Source: Archangium sp. (GTDB taxonomy: Bacteria; Myxococcota; Myxococcia; Myxococcales; Myxococcaceae). From it: 22,653 nucleotides of DNA. Below are positions 7,743-15,432 of the stretch, one piece after another; position 1 is the stretch's first letter; every line of letters starts with the position of its first letter. The notes beneath the pieces are model-generated. The model was not told the origin of the DNA and did no database searches. It saw only the letters and a list, made by a program, of their open reading frames with translations. The translations under genes and the position numbers were made by a program. Location: positions 1 to 22,653 of the forward strand of contig JAEUJR010000259.1 in assembly GCA_016793585.1 (NCBI GenBank). Direction: 5' to 3'.

Positions 7743-10526
7743 ATGGCATCGAAGCCGCTCGTCGTCGTGGAGTCGCCTGCGAAGGCGAAGACCATCGGTC
7801 AGTTCCTGGGGAAGGACTACACGGTGATGGCCAGCGTCGGCCACGTCGTGGACCTGCCTTCGAGTGGGTTGTGCGTCGACGTCGAGAACGACTTCAAGCT
7901 CACCTACGAGGTGACGAAGCGTGACGTGATCGCCTCGCTCAAGGCCGCGCTGAAGGACTCGAGCGAGCTCTACCTCGCGACGGACGAAGATCGCGAAGGA
8001 GAGGCGATCGCCTGGCACCTCAAGGAGCAGCTCAAGCCGAAGGTGCCCACCCGCCGCATGGTGTTTCACGAGATCACCCGCAAGGCGATCGAAGAGGCCG
8101 TCTCTCACCCGCGTGAGATCGACATGGGCCTCGTCGACGCTCAGGAGGCGCGCCGCACGCTCGACCGTCTCTACGGCTACGAGGTGTCACCCGTTCTCTG
8201 GCGCAAGGTGAAGACGGGCCTCTCGGCCGGCCGCGTGCAGTCGCCGTCGATTCGCCTCATCGTCGAGCGTGAGCGCGAGCGCATGCAGTTCCGCTCGGTC
8301 TCGTACTGGGATCTGAGCGCGAAGCACCCGACCGACCCGAACTTCGAGTCGCACATCTACAGCCTGCAGGGCCAGCGCGTGGCGCAGGGGCGTGACTTCG
8401 ACTCCGAGGGCAAGGCGGCGGCCAACGTCGTGTGGCTCGACGAGGCGAAGGCGCGCGGCCTGATGGAGCGCATCTCGGGCAAGGCCTTCACCGTCAACTC
8501 GACCGAGAAGCGCCCGTACCGCAGCTCGCCCAAGGCGCCGTTTCAGACCTCGACGCTGCAGCAGGAAGGTGGCCGAAAGCTGGGCATGAGCGCGCAGCAG
8601 GTGATGCGCGTCGCCCAGGGCCTCTACGAGCGCGGCTACATCACGTACATGCGCACCGACTCCACGAACCTGTCGGAGACGGCGGTGAAGGCCGCGCGCG
8701 AGCAGGTGAAGGAGCGCTTCGGCGACAAGTTCCTCCCGCAGGCGCCGCGCGTGTACGCGAAGAAGACCAAGAACGCGCAGGAGGCCCACGAAGCCATTCG
8801 GCCCGCTGGCGAAGTCTTCCGCCACATGGACGACTTGAAGGACGAGCTCGCCCCTGCCGAGCTGCGGCTCTACGAGCTCATCTGGAAGCGCACCGTCGCC
8901 TGCCAGATGGCCGACGCCGAAGGCGAGACCGTGTCGCTCAAGCTGGGCGTCACCTCGACCACGGGCGAGCAGGTCGAGTTCAGCGCCTCGGGTCGAACCA
9001 TCACCTTCCGCGGCTACATGCAGGCCTACGTCGAGAGCACCGACGATCGCGACGACAAGCGCGACGACGAAGAGGCGCCGCTGCCCATTCTCAAAGAGGG
9101 CGACACCGTGCCAGTGGAGGCCATCGAAGCGCTCGGCCACACCACGTCACCGCCGGCCCGCTACACCGAAGCCTCGCTGGTCAAGAAGCTCGAAGAGCTC
9201 GGCGTCGGCCGCCCCTCCACGTACGCGAGCATTCTGGGCACCCTGCAGGCCAAGTACGTGTGGAAGAAGGGCTCGGCCCTCGTGCCCAACTGGGAGGCCT
9301 TCGCCGTCGTGCAGCTGATGGAGAAGCACTTCCTCGATCTCGTCGACCTGCAGTTCACGGCCGAGATGGAGGAGGAGCTCGACAAGATCGCCGGTGGTGA
9401 GCGCGAGAAGGTCAGCTACCTGAAGGAGTTCTACTTCGGCGACAAGAAGCACCAGGGCCTGTCGAAGCAGGTGAAGCAGAACATCGAGAAGATCGACGCC
9501 GCCGAGGTGAACTCGATTCCCATCGGGCCCGACACCAACGGCGAGCTCATCGTCGTGAAGCCCGGCAAGTACGGCCCGTACCTGAAGCGCGGTGAAGACA
9601 CGGCCTCGGTGCCCGACGCGCTCGCGCCCGACGAGATGACGGTCGAGAAGGCGATGGAGCTGCTCTCGGCGCCCAAGGGCGACGTGCCCGTCGGTGTCGA
9701 CCCCGCCACCGGCCTCAACGTGTACGTGAAGAACGGCCGCTTCGGCCCCTACGTGCAGCTCGGTGAGGTGACCGACGACAGCAAGCCGAAGACCGCGTCG
9801 CTCTTCAAGACGATGAAGGTCGAGCAGGTGACGCTCGCGCAGGCGCTCGAGCTGCTCACGCTGCCCCGCACCCTGGGCGTCGCCGACGACGGCGAGACGA
9901 TTACCGCGCAGAACGGCCGCTACGGCCCGTACCTCACCAAGGGCAAAGACAGCCGCAACCTCGGCGTCGAAGCCGAGCCACGGCTCCTCACCATCACGCT
10001 CGCCGAGGCGATCGAGATCTTCAAACAGCCCAAGCAGTTCCGCGGCCGCGGTCAGGCCAAGCCGGGCATCTCGAAGGGCGTCGACCCCGTGAGCGGCAAG
10101 GAGATCACGCTCAAGGAAGGCCGCTTCGGTTGGTACGTCACCGATGGCGAGACGAACGCGACGCTCCGCCGCGGCGACACGCCCGAAGAGGTGTCGAACG
10201 AGCGCGCCGCCGAGCTCCTCCAGGCCCGCCGTGAGTACATGGCGTCGCCCGAAGGTCAGGCGCGCGCAGCCCAGCGTGGCCAGAAGGCCGCCGCAAAGAA
10301 GGCCGCCAAGACGGTGAAGGCGCAGAAGGCCAAGGCCGAGAAGGCCGCGAAGGACGAGAAGAAGGCGGCGCCGGCGGCGAAGAAGAAGGCGGCTCCAGCG
10401 GCAGCGGCTCCGAAGAAGAAGGCCGAAAAGGCCGAGAAGCCGGAGAAGGCCGCGCCCGAGAAGAAGAAGCCCGCGGCCAAGAAGCCGGTGAAGGTCGACA
10501 AGAAGGCGACCCGGAAGTCGGTCTAA
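7743..10526 (+). CDS. topA: DNA topoisomerase I
   Basis: Type IA topoisomerase that relaxes negative supercoils by transient single-strand cleavage. N-terminal TOPRIM domain with VVVESPAKAKTI (Glu10) and ATDEDREGE (Asp81, Asp83, Glu85 for Mg2+). The core has SAGRVQSP (161-168) and the catalytic tyrosine in YITYMRTDS (Tyr302). The C-terminal part has no Cys4 zinc ribbons; instead it carries several copies of the topoisomerase C-terminal repeat, each with a G-R/K-F/Y-G-P/W-Y core (KYGPYL 609, RFGPYV 666, RYGPYL 726, RFGWYV 794). The last about 80 residues (845-927) are a Lys/Ala-rich, histone H1-like tail. ATG 7743 is chosen because it begins directly at the TOPRIM strand and has GAGG at 7735-7738; the open frame upstream to 6780 is not coding. 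The length of 927 residues fits a TopA with an extended tail. The Nudix gene follows after 12 bases. Confidence 0.97.
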   Translation: MASKPLVVVESPAKAKTIGQFLGKDYTVMASVGHVVDLPSSGLCVDVENDFKLTYEVTKRDVIASLKAALKDSSELYLATDEDREGEAIAWHLKEQLKPKVPTRRMVFHEITRKAIEEAVSHPREIDMGLVDAQEARRTLDRLYGYEVSPVLWRKVKTGLSAGRVQSPSIRLIVERERERMQFRSVSYWDLSAKHPTDPNFESHIYSLQGQRVAQGRDFDSEGKAAANVVWLDEAKARGLMERISGKAFTVNSTEKRPYRSSPKAPFQTSTLQQEGGRKLGMSAQQVMRVAQGLYERGYITYMRTDSTNLSETAVKAAREQVKERFGDKFLPQAPRVYAKKTKNAQEAHEAIRPAGEVFRHMDDLKDELAPAELRLYELIWKRTVACQMADAEGETVSLKLGVTSTTGEQVEFSASGRTITFRGYMQAYVESTDDRDDKRDDEEAPLPILKEGDTVPVEAIEALGHTTSPPARYTEASLVKKLEELGVGRPSTYASILGTLQAKYVWKKGSALVPNWEAFAVVQLMEKHFLDLVDLQFTAEMEEELDKIAGGEREKVSYLKEFYFGDKKHQGLSKQVKQNIEKIDAAEVNSIPIGPDTNGELIVVKPGKYGPYLKRGEDTASVPDALAPDEMTVEKAMELLSAPKGDVPVGVDPATGLNVYVKNGRFGPYVQLGEVTDDSKPKTASLFKTMKVEQVTLAQALELLTLPRTLGVADDGETITAQNGRYGPYLTKGKDSRNLGVEAEPRLLTITLAEAIEIFKQPKQFRGRGQAKPGISKGVDPVSGKEITLKEGRFGWYVTDGETNATLRRGDTPEEVSNERAAELLQARREYMASPEGQARAAQRGQKAAAKKAAKTVKAQKAKAEKAAKDEKKAAPAAKKKAAPAAAAPKKKAEKAEKPEKAAPEKKKPAAKKPVKVDKKATRKSV

Positions 10527-10527
10527 C

Positions 10528-10533
10528 GAGAGG
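10528..10533 (+). promoter_or_regulatory. ribosome binding site of the Nudix gene
   Basis: GAGAGG five bases before ATG 10539 and directly after the topA stop codon. It fixes the start of the downstream gene and supports co-translation from a topA message. Confidence 0.6.
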
Positions 10534-10538
10534 TCACG

Positions 10539-11261
10539 ATGTCCGACGAGAAGGCGTTTCTCACGGCCTATCGCGCGAAGGACTACCCGCGGCCCTCGGT
10601 CGCGGTCGACCTCGTGATTCTCACCATCGTCGACGCGCAGCTGCGGGTGCTGCTGGTGAAGCGCAAGGAGCACCCGTTCAAGGGCCAGTGGGCGCTGCCG
10701 GGTGGCTTCGTTCGTGTCGGCGAAGATCCCATCGAGCAGGGTGAAGATCTCGACGACGCCGCGCGCCGCGAGCTCAAAGAAGAGACGGGCCTCGACCCCG
10801 ATCGCGTCTACCTCGAGCAGCTCTTCACCTTCGGCAAGGCAGGCCGCGACCCGCGCATGCGTGTCATCTCGGTCGCCTACTACGCGCTCGTGCGGCCCGA
10901 CCTCGCGCCCTTCGTGAAGGCCGGCGGAGACGCGTCAGAGGTCGAGTGGTTCGACGTGTCGACGGTGAACACGCTCAAGCTTGGCTTCGATCACCACGAG
11001 ATCGTCGAGATGTCGCTCACCCGCATTCGCGGAAAGCTCGAGTACACGAACATCGCGTTCGATCTCGTGCCTGCGACCTTCACCATTCCCGAGCTGCGGC
11101 ACGTCTACGGCATCGTGCTCGGCAAACCGATGGACCCCGGCAACTTCCGGCGCTCGTTCAACCGGTGGCTCGAAGAGGGTCGGCTCGAGCTCGCTCCCGG
11201 CAAGCGAATCACCACCTCGAAGCCGGCCGCGGTGTATCGCTTCAAGCGCGAGCGCGGCTGA
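10539..11261 (+). CDS. NrtR-like Nudix domain/winged-helix protein
   Basis: 240 residues: an N-terminal Nudix domain (about 20-145) and a C-terminal winged-helix-like domain (about 150-237) with the NrtR-type signature FDLVPATFTIPELRHVYG, then NFRRSFNRW and an AVYRF end. NrtR proteins sense ADP-ribose or related NAD metabolites and repress NAD genes. Here the catalytic Nudix residues RELKEETGL (77-85) are kept, so it may also hydrolyse a nucleoside diphosphate derivative; regulator versus enzyme cannot be decided by eye. An oddity is a roughly 7-residue insertion between GGFVRVG and the GED before REL (residues 60-70), which stretches the Nudix box. It probably shares the topA transcript. Its stop (TGA, 11259-11261) directly abuts the stop of the convergent gene. 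Confidence 0.82.
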   Translation: MSDEKAFLTAYRAKDYPRPSVAVDLVILTIVDAQLRVLLVKRKEHPFKGQWALPGGFVRVGEDPIEQGEDLDDAARRELKEETGLDPDRVYLEQLFTFGKAGRDPRMRVISVAYYALVRPDLAPFVKAGGDASEVEWFDVSTVNTLKLGFDHHEIVEMSLTRIRGKLEYTNIAFDLVPATFTIPELRHVYGIVLGKPMDPGNFRRSFNRWLEEGRLELAPGKRITTSKPAAVYRFKRERG

Positions 11262-11903
11262 TCACGGCACCTCGACGCGCATCGCGTGCCAGCTCTGGTC
11301 GCGATCGTAGAGCTTGAGGTTCGCGACGCCTCGTTTGCGGCCCGTGAGCCTGAGGGTCGCCGCGTCGCTCAAGCTCGCGTCGACGGTCGCAGGGTCGTCG
11401 TTCTCGAGGCGCACGATCGTCGACACCGGCACCGTCTTCGACCCCTTCAGCGGCACCGTCACGCGCGCAGGCATCACCACCACGTCGGAGGGCGGAATGA
11501 ACGGCCGGTTCTCTCTGCCACGTGGTGGCGGCGGAATTCGCAAGGGGCCGACGGCCGGCGGCTCGCTGACGGCGTCGAGAATCGCCTTCACGCGGGGCGC
11601 CCGCTTGTCTTCGGGCGGCGCGAGCTCGAGGAAGCGCTGGTAGGCCACGCGCGCCTGGTACTGATCGGCGTCGCTGTTCTCTTCGGTGCCGCGCATCGCG
11701 AGCGACGACGCAGTGGCGATGAGACAGTCGAGGTTCTTCGGGTCGAGCTCGAGGCAGGTCTGCATGAGGCCCAGCGCACGGTCGTAGTCACCCGCGCGCT
11801 TCCACCGCTTCGCCTCCTCGAGCAGCTTCGCGGGCGAGGTGAAGGCCGTGCCACCGTCGGGCGCAGCCAGCGTCACCCACAGCGTCACGGCGAAGACGAA
11901 CAT
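11262..11903 (-). CDS. secreted TPR protein with pilus/secretin N-terminal-like domain
   Basis: 213 residues. A hydrophobic N-terminus (1-14) looks like a signal peptide, with APDGG after it. Residues about 27-109 form a TPR-like helical repeat module nearly copied from the neighbouring gene. After a Pro-rich linker (115-139), residues about 144-213 resemble the N-terminal domain found on CpaC-type pilus secretins and related proteins (T2SS/T3SS pil_N type): beta-rich, with VTVPLKGSKTVPV, ENDDPATVDASLSDAATLRL, TGRKRGVANLKLYD and a closing RVEV. There is no secretin channel domain, so it is not a secretin; a periplasmic adaptor is a guess. It starts 33 bases after the TPR/PEGA gene on the same strand, so is probably co-transcribed with it. 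Confidence 0.7.
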   Translation of the reverse strand: MFVFAVTLWVTLAAPDGGTAFTSPAKLLEEAKRWKRAGDYDRALGLMQTCLELDPKNLDCLIATASSLAMRGTEENSDADQYQARVAYQRFLELAPPEDKRAPRVKAILDAVSEPPAVGPLRIPPPPRGRENRPFIPPSDVVVMPARVTVPLKGSKTVPVSTIVRLENDDPATVDASLSDAATLRLTGRKRGVANLKLYDRDQSWHAMRVEVP

Positions 11904-11936
11904 GGGGCCGATGTTCTCACGGGTGTGCCCTGCGCG

Positions 11937-13433
11937 TCAGTGGACGACGAGGTTGAGGGCTGGGTTGTCGCCTTCGACGACCTCGAGCTCGGTCGTCGCG
12001 CTCCGGCGGCCACCGCTCTCGGCGTAGATGGTGTGCCTGCCTGGCGTCACCTCGAAGGGCTCGTTCGGGAGCACGGGGGTGGTCCGGCCCGTGTCGATGC
12101 CGTCGACAAACACGCGCGCGTTGGTGGGCGTCGACGCGATTCGCAGCCGGCCCATCGGGCGGCCACCGAGCTCGGCGATTCGCCCCTTCGCCTTCTGGCC
12201 ATCGACCGAGTCGGGAGCGAGCCGAACCACCTCTTCGAAGAGCCGCCTGGCCTCGTCAGGCGCCGTTTCGCGCAGCTGATAGCCGCGCAGATAGAGATCG
12301 TGCGCCTCTCGCTCGAGGCTCTGGCGCTCGCTCGCCGCGTCACCGGGTGGGTCCTGAAGAATCTCCTTCACCCGTGAAATGCGCCTGTCGTTCGGCGGCG
12401 CGATGAGCAGGAACCTTCGGTAGAGCGCTCGCGCCCGCTCATTGTCGAGGCTGCTGTTCTCCTCGGCCGCCTTCGCGGCGTGGGTCGAGGCCAGAATCAC
12501 GGTGCACTCCACGTCGTTGGGCGACAAGGCCAGACAGCGCTCCAGCAGCGCCAATGCGCCCTGATAGCGCCGCTCCCGCTTCGCGACCTTCGCCTGCTCC
12601 ACGAGCAGCGACGTCTCTTGGCGCAGCGCCTCGTTGCTCTCGGGTGCCTCGACCACGGGCGCGGGCGCCGGCGCCGGCGCAGACTCCGGCTCGGGGCTGA
12701 CGAGCGCCTGGGTTCGTTTCTCGGCCCGTCTCGCCAGCGTCGTTCCGGGAACGAGCGCGACGACTTCACGGAAGTTGCGGGTGGCGAGATCGGGAGCGCT
12801 CTCGGACACCTCGAGCCCTGCGATGAAGAGCGCGACGGCACGAGAGACGACCTCGGGCGGAAAGCCCTGCTGCCGCAGGGCATCGGCCTGCGCCGTGGCC
12901 AGGTCGCGATCGCTCTGGGGAGCCCGCGGTGACAGCTGGTCGGCGACGAGCGAACGCTGGCCACCCGAGAGCTCGAGATCGAGGGCGAGCAGGGAACCCT
13001 TCTCGGCAGCGCCGAGCGGGCCCTGCTGCTTGAGCTGCGCCCTCGCGCGCTTCACTGCCGTCGCGAGTCGTGCGCAGTCAGCCGAGCTGCAGCGCTCGAG
13101 CGACGTGATGGCGGAGTCGAGATCGCCGGCGACCCAGGCTGCACGCGCCTCGACGAGCAGGGCATCGGTCAGCTGCGCCTCGGTCTTCAGGTGCCAGCCG
13201 ATCGCGCCACCGCCGATGGTGAGCAGCAGCAGGGCGGCCACGGCGAGCAGCTCGGGCGGCAACCATCGCCGCACCGAGAGCGCCATTGGCGCCACCGGTC
13301 GCGTTCCGGTGTGAATGCGGAGCAGCGCCTTGCCGAGCTGGGCCGCAGTCGGTTCGCCCGTCTCGCGGTGCACCTCGTAGAAGTCGCTCAGCCCGGAAGG
13401 GAGCTCGCCGGGGCCTTCGTTCAGGTCGCTCAT
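11937..13433 (-). CDS. single-pass membrane TPR/PEGA protein coupled to an ECF sigma factor
   Basis: 498 residues. A cytosolic N-terminus (1-59) precedes one membrane helix (about 60-81, ELLAVAALLLLTIGGGAIGW). Outside lie a helical repeat region (about 85-245), a Pro/Ala linker with APAPAPAP (252-263), the TPR module shared with the next gene (277-359), another TPR-like pair (about 371-422) and a C-terminal PEGA domain (428-497: GRLRIASTPTNARVFVDG, then TPGRHTIYAESGG). Start ATG 13433 has a strong AGGAGG (13438-13443) four bases upstream and overlaps the sigma gene stop as ATGA; the longer frame to 13571 is rejected. The topology, with a short cytosolic part at the sigma gene and a large outer sensor, fits a transmembrane anti-sigma factor or sigma regulator. 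No zinc-binding HxxxCxxC anti-sigma motif is present, so that role is inference. Confidence 0.8.
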   Translation of the reverse strand: MSDLNEGPGELPSGLSDFYEVHRETGEPTAAQLGKALLRIHTGTRPVAPMALSVRRWLPPELLAVAALLLLTIGGGAIGWHLKTEAQLTDALLVEARAAWVAGDLDSAITSLERCSSADCARLATAVKRARAQLKQQGPLGAAEKGSLLALDLELSGGQRSLVADQLSPRAPQSDRDLATAQADALRQQGFPPEVVSRAVALFIAGLEVSESAPDLATRNFREVVALVPGTTLARRAEKRTQALVSPEPESAPAPAPAPVVEAPESNEALRQETSLLVEQAKVAKRERRYQGALALLERCLALSPNDVECTVILASTHAAKAAEENSSLDNERARALYRRFLLIAPPNDRRISRVKEILQDPPGDAASERQSLEREAHDLYLRGYQLRETAPDEARRLFEEVVRLAPDSVDGQKAKGRIAELGGRPMGRLRIASTPTNARVFVDGIDTGRTTPVLPNEPFEVTPGRHTIYAESGGRRSATTELEVVEGDNPALNLVVH

Positions 13434-13993
13434 GATGCCTCCTGGCTCGAGGTGGCGGTCAGCGCGCGTTTGAGCGCCGCTCGCCCGAGCCGCAGCCGCG
13501 AATAGATGGTGTTCAGCTTCGCTTCGAGCACCTCGGCCACCTCGGGGGCGGTCAGCTGCTCGAGATCGCACAACACGACGACCTCGCGTTGTTCATCGGG
13601 CAGCTCCGACAACACGCGCTCGAGCTCGAACAGCCTTCGTCTTCGCTCGAGCTCTTCATCGGGCCCGTGGCTCGCCGCTGGGGCAGCCATGACGAGGCCC
13701 TGCCGCTTCGACTTTCGCCGCAGGTTCGCCGCCACCTTCACCGCGATGCCGATGAGCCAGGTCGACGGTGACGAGCGCTGCGCGAACTCGGACAGCCGCA
13801 GGTGCGCCGTGAGGAACACGTCGTGCACCGCGTCTTCGATGTTCGTCGCGGGCACGCCCAGCCGCGCCAGCGTGCGCCACACCTGCCTGGCGTGCGCCTC
13901 GTAGAGCGTCGTGAGATCGAGGGGTTGGGCAGGCATGAGGCGGGCGAGCGCGTTCACGACCCGGTGAGTGTCGTGAGGGCGAGATTCCGTCAT
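13430..13993 (-). CDS. ECF-type RNA polymerase sigma factor
   Basis: 187 residues with the two-domain ECF layout. Region 2 (about 27-95): LYEAHARQVWRTLARLG, then NIEDAVHDVFLTAHLRL with the conserved DAVHDVF core, and STWLIGIAVKVAANLRRK. Region 4 (about 118-180): LPDEQREVVVLCDLEQLTAPEV, then LNTIYSRLRLGRAALKRAL as the -35-binding helix-turn-helix. Start ATG 13993 has GAAGG (13999-14003) five bases upstream; the longer frame to 14047 would run into the start of the divergent gene. The stop overlaps the membrane TPR/PEGA gene by four bases, the usual arrangement of an ECF sigma with its regulator. Only about 52 bases separate it from the divergent NadM-like fusion gene. Confidence 0.9.
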   Translation of the reverse strand: MTESRPHDTHRVVNALARLMPAQPLDLTTLYEAHARQVWRTLARLGVPATNIEDAVHDVFLTAHLRLSEFAQRSSPSTWLIGIAVKVAANLRRKSKRQGLVMAAPAASHGPDEELERRRRLFELERVLSELPDEQREVVVLCDLEQLTAPEVAEVLEAKLNTIYSRLRLGRAALKRALTATSSQEAS

Positions 13994-14045
13994 CAGCGCC
14001 TTCACGTTTCCAGTGCCGCGTGTTGTTTGCGACGCTGCCGCCCTC

Positions 14046-15428
14046 ATGGATGCGCTCCTGCTCGGTCGATTTCACGCGGTGACGAAGGCGCAGTCGGCGT
14101 GGCTCGAGTCGTTGTCGAAGGCGCCGATCGATCGCGTCATCTGCGTCATCACCAGCGCCAACCACACCGCGACGCGCCGCAACCCGCTCGACCTCGCCTC
14201 ACGCGAAGCAATGCTGACGCCGGCGCTCGAGCGCACGAAGCGGCCGTTCGACGTGGTGCGGGTCGACGACATTCCCGACTCCGACGCGTGGGTGCAGCAC
14301 GTGAGCGACGCGGTGAAGGCGCAGTGCGGGCGCGTGCTCTCACCGAAGACGACGCACGTGTACTCGGCGAACCGCGACGTCGACGCGCTCTTCCAGGCGA
14401 AGGGCTTCACCATCGTCACCCAGGAGGTGAAGGGTCTGACGCCGCACGAGCTGGTGCAGCGCATCGTCGACGGCCGGGAGTGGAAGACCGACGCTTCACC
14501 CGAGACCGTCGCGGTGTTCGAGCGCCCGGGCGTGATCGATCGGGTGCGCGCGATCTTCCACCAGAAGCTGCTCAACGACGACGGCGAGCTCGGCCACCTG
14601 CGCGACTTCACCAGCTACGGCGCTCAGATGGACGCGTCGCTGCGGCAGAAGCTCGACGAGCTCGTGCGCTGGGTGAAGCCGGGCAACATCGTCGACAAGG
14701 GCTGCGGCACCGGGAAGCTGATGGTCGAGCTCTCGCGGCTGTTTCCCGACTCGCGCCTCGCCGGCGTCGATCTCTCGCGCGAGTTCCTGCGCGTCTGCGA
14801 CGAGAACACGTACGCCACCGACGAGGTGACGCTCGTCTTCGGCAACGTGATCGACGTCTGTGTGCCGCCGGGCACCGCGAGCACCGTGATCTTCTCGTCG
14901 GTGATGCACGAGGTGCATTCGTACAGCGGCTACAAGACCTCGGAGATCGATCGCGCGCTGGTGAATGCCTTCACCGAGCTGGCGCCGGGTGGCCATCTGC
15001 TCATGCGCGACGGCGTCAGCCCCGAGCCTGCGACGTGGCGGCTCGAGCTGCTCGACCAGCAGACGCGTGAAACGTTCGAGCGCTTCGCGAAGGAGTTCCG
15101 GCAGGGGCAGGGCGTGCGCTTCACCCGCATCTCCGATTCCGTGGTCGAGCTCTCGTCGCACGATGCCAACGAGTTCATTTGCAAGAAGGACTACCTCAAG
15201 AACTGGCACATCGAGGTGCACGAGGAGTTCGGCCCGTGGACGCTCGCCGAGTGGAAGGCCGGCCTCGAGCGCGCGGGCTTCGAGCCGATGCACCTCGAAG
15301 AGACCCGCAACGCGTGGATCGTGAAGAACCGCTACGAGGGCAAGGTGAAGGTCACCGACACGGCGGGCGTGGTGGTGCCGTGGCCTGCGACGAACTGCGT
15401 GGTGGTGGGGCGCAAGCCGAAGCGGTGA
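14046..15428 (+). CDS. degenerate NadM-like nucleotidyltransferase fused to SAM-dependent methyltransferase
   Basis: 460 residues in two parts. Residues 1-160 follow the plan of NadM-type NMN adenylyltransferases: LLLGRF at the first strand, ITSANHTATRRNPLD, VRVDDIPDSDAWVQHV, VYSANRDVDALFQAKGF and IVDGREWKTDASPETV. The catalytic HxGH after GRF is replaced (GRFHAVTKAQ, so Thr and Gln stand where the histidines should be), and the later ISxTxxR motif is also not recognisable, so this half is probably inactive as an adenylyltransferase. Residues about 195-325 are a class I methyltransferase with the SAM loop VDKGCGTGK (216-224), acidic Asp242 in AGVDLS, and FSSVMHEVHSYSGY (283-296). The C-terminal about 130 residues are unassigned. 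ATG 14046 begins right at the first strand. The methyl acceptor is unknown. Confidence 0.8.
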   Translation: MDALLLGRFHAVTKAQSAWLESLSKAPIDRVICVITSANHTATRRNPLDLASREAMLTPALERTKRPFDVVRVDDIPDSDAWVQHVSDAVKAQCGRVLSPKTTHVYSANRDVDALFQAKGFTIVTQEVKGLTPHELVQRIVDGREWKTDASPETVAVFERPGVIDRVRAIFHQKLLNDDGELGHLRDFTSYGAQMDASLRQKLDELVRWVKPGNIVDKGCGTGKLMVELSRLFPDSRLAGVDLSREFLRVCDENTYATDEVTLVFGNVIDVCVPPGTASTVIFSSVMHEVHSYSGYKTSEIDRALVNAFTELAPGGHLLMRDGVSPEPATWRLELLDQQTRETFERFAKEFRQGQGVRFTRISDSVVELSSHDANEFICKKDYLKNWHIEVHEEFGPWTLAEWKAGLERAGFEPMHLEETRNAWIVKNRYEGKVKVTDTAGVVVPWPATNCVVVGRKPKR

Positions 15429-15432
15429 GGCA

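Noticed and set aside
9147..10673. 508-codon minus-strand frame over topA and the Nudix start
   Set aside because: Leu/Arg/His-rich shadow of topA with no domain; the plus strand encodes a clear topoisomerase.
13434..13571. N-terminal extension of the TPR/PEGA protein
   Set aside because: It lies over the sigma factor gene; AGGAGG and ATG at 13433 fix the start.
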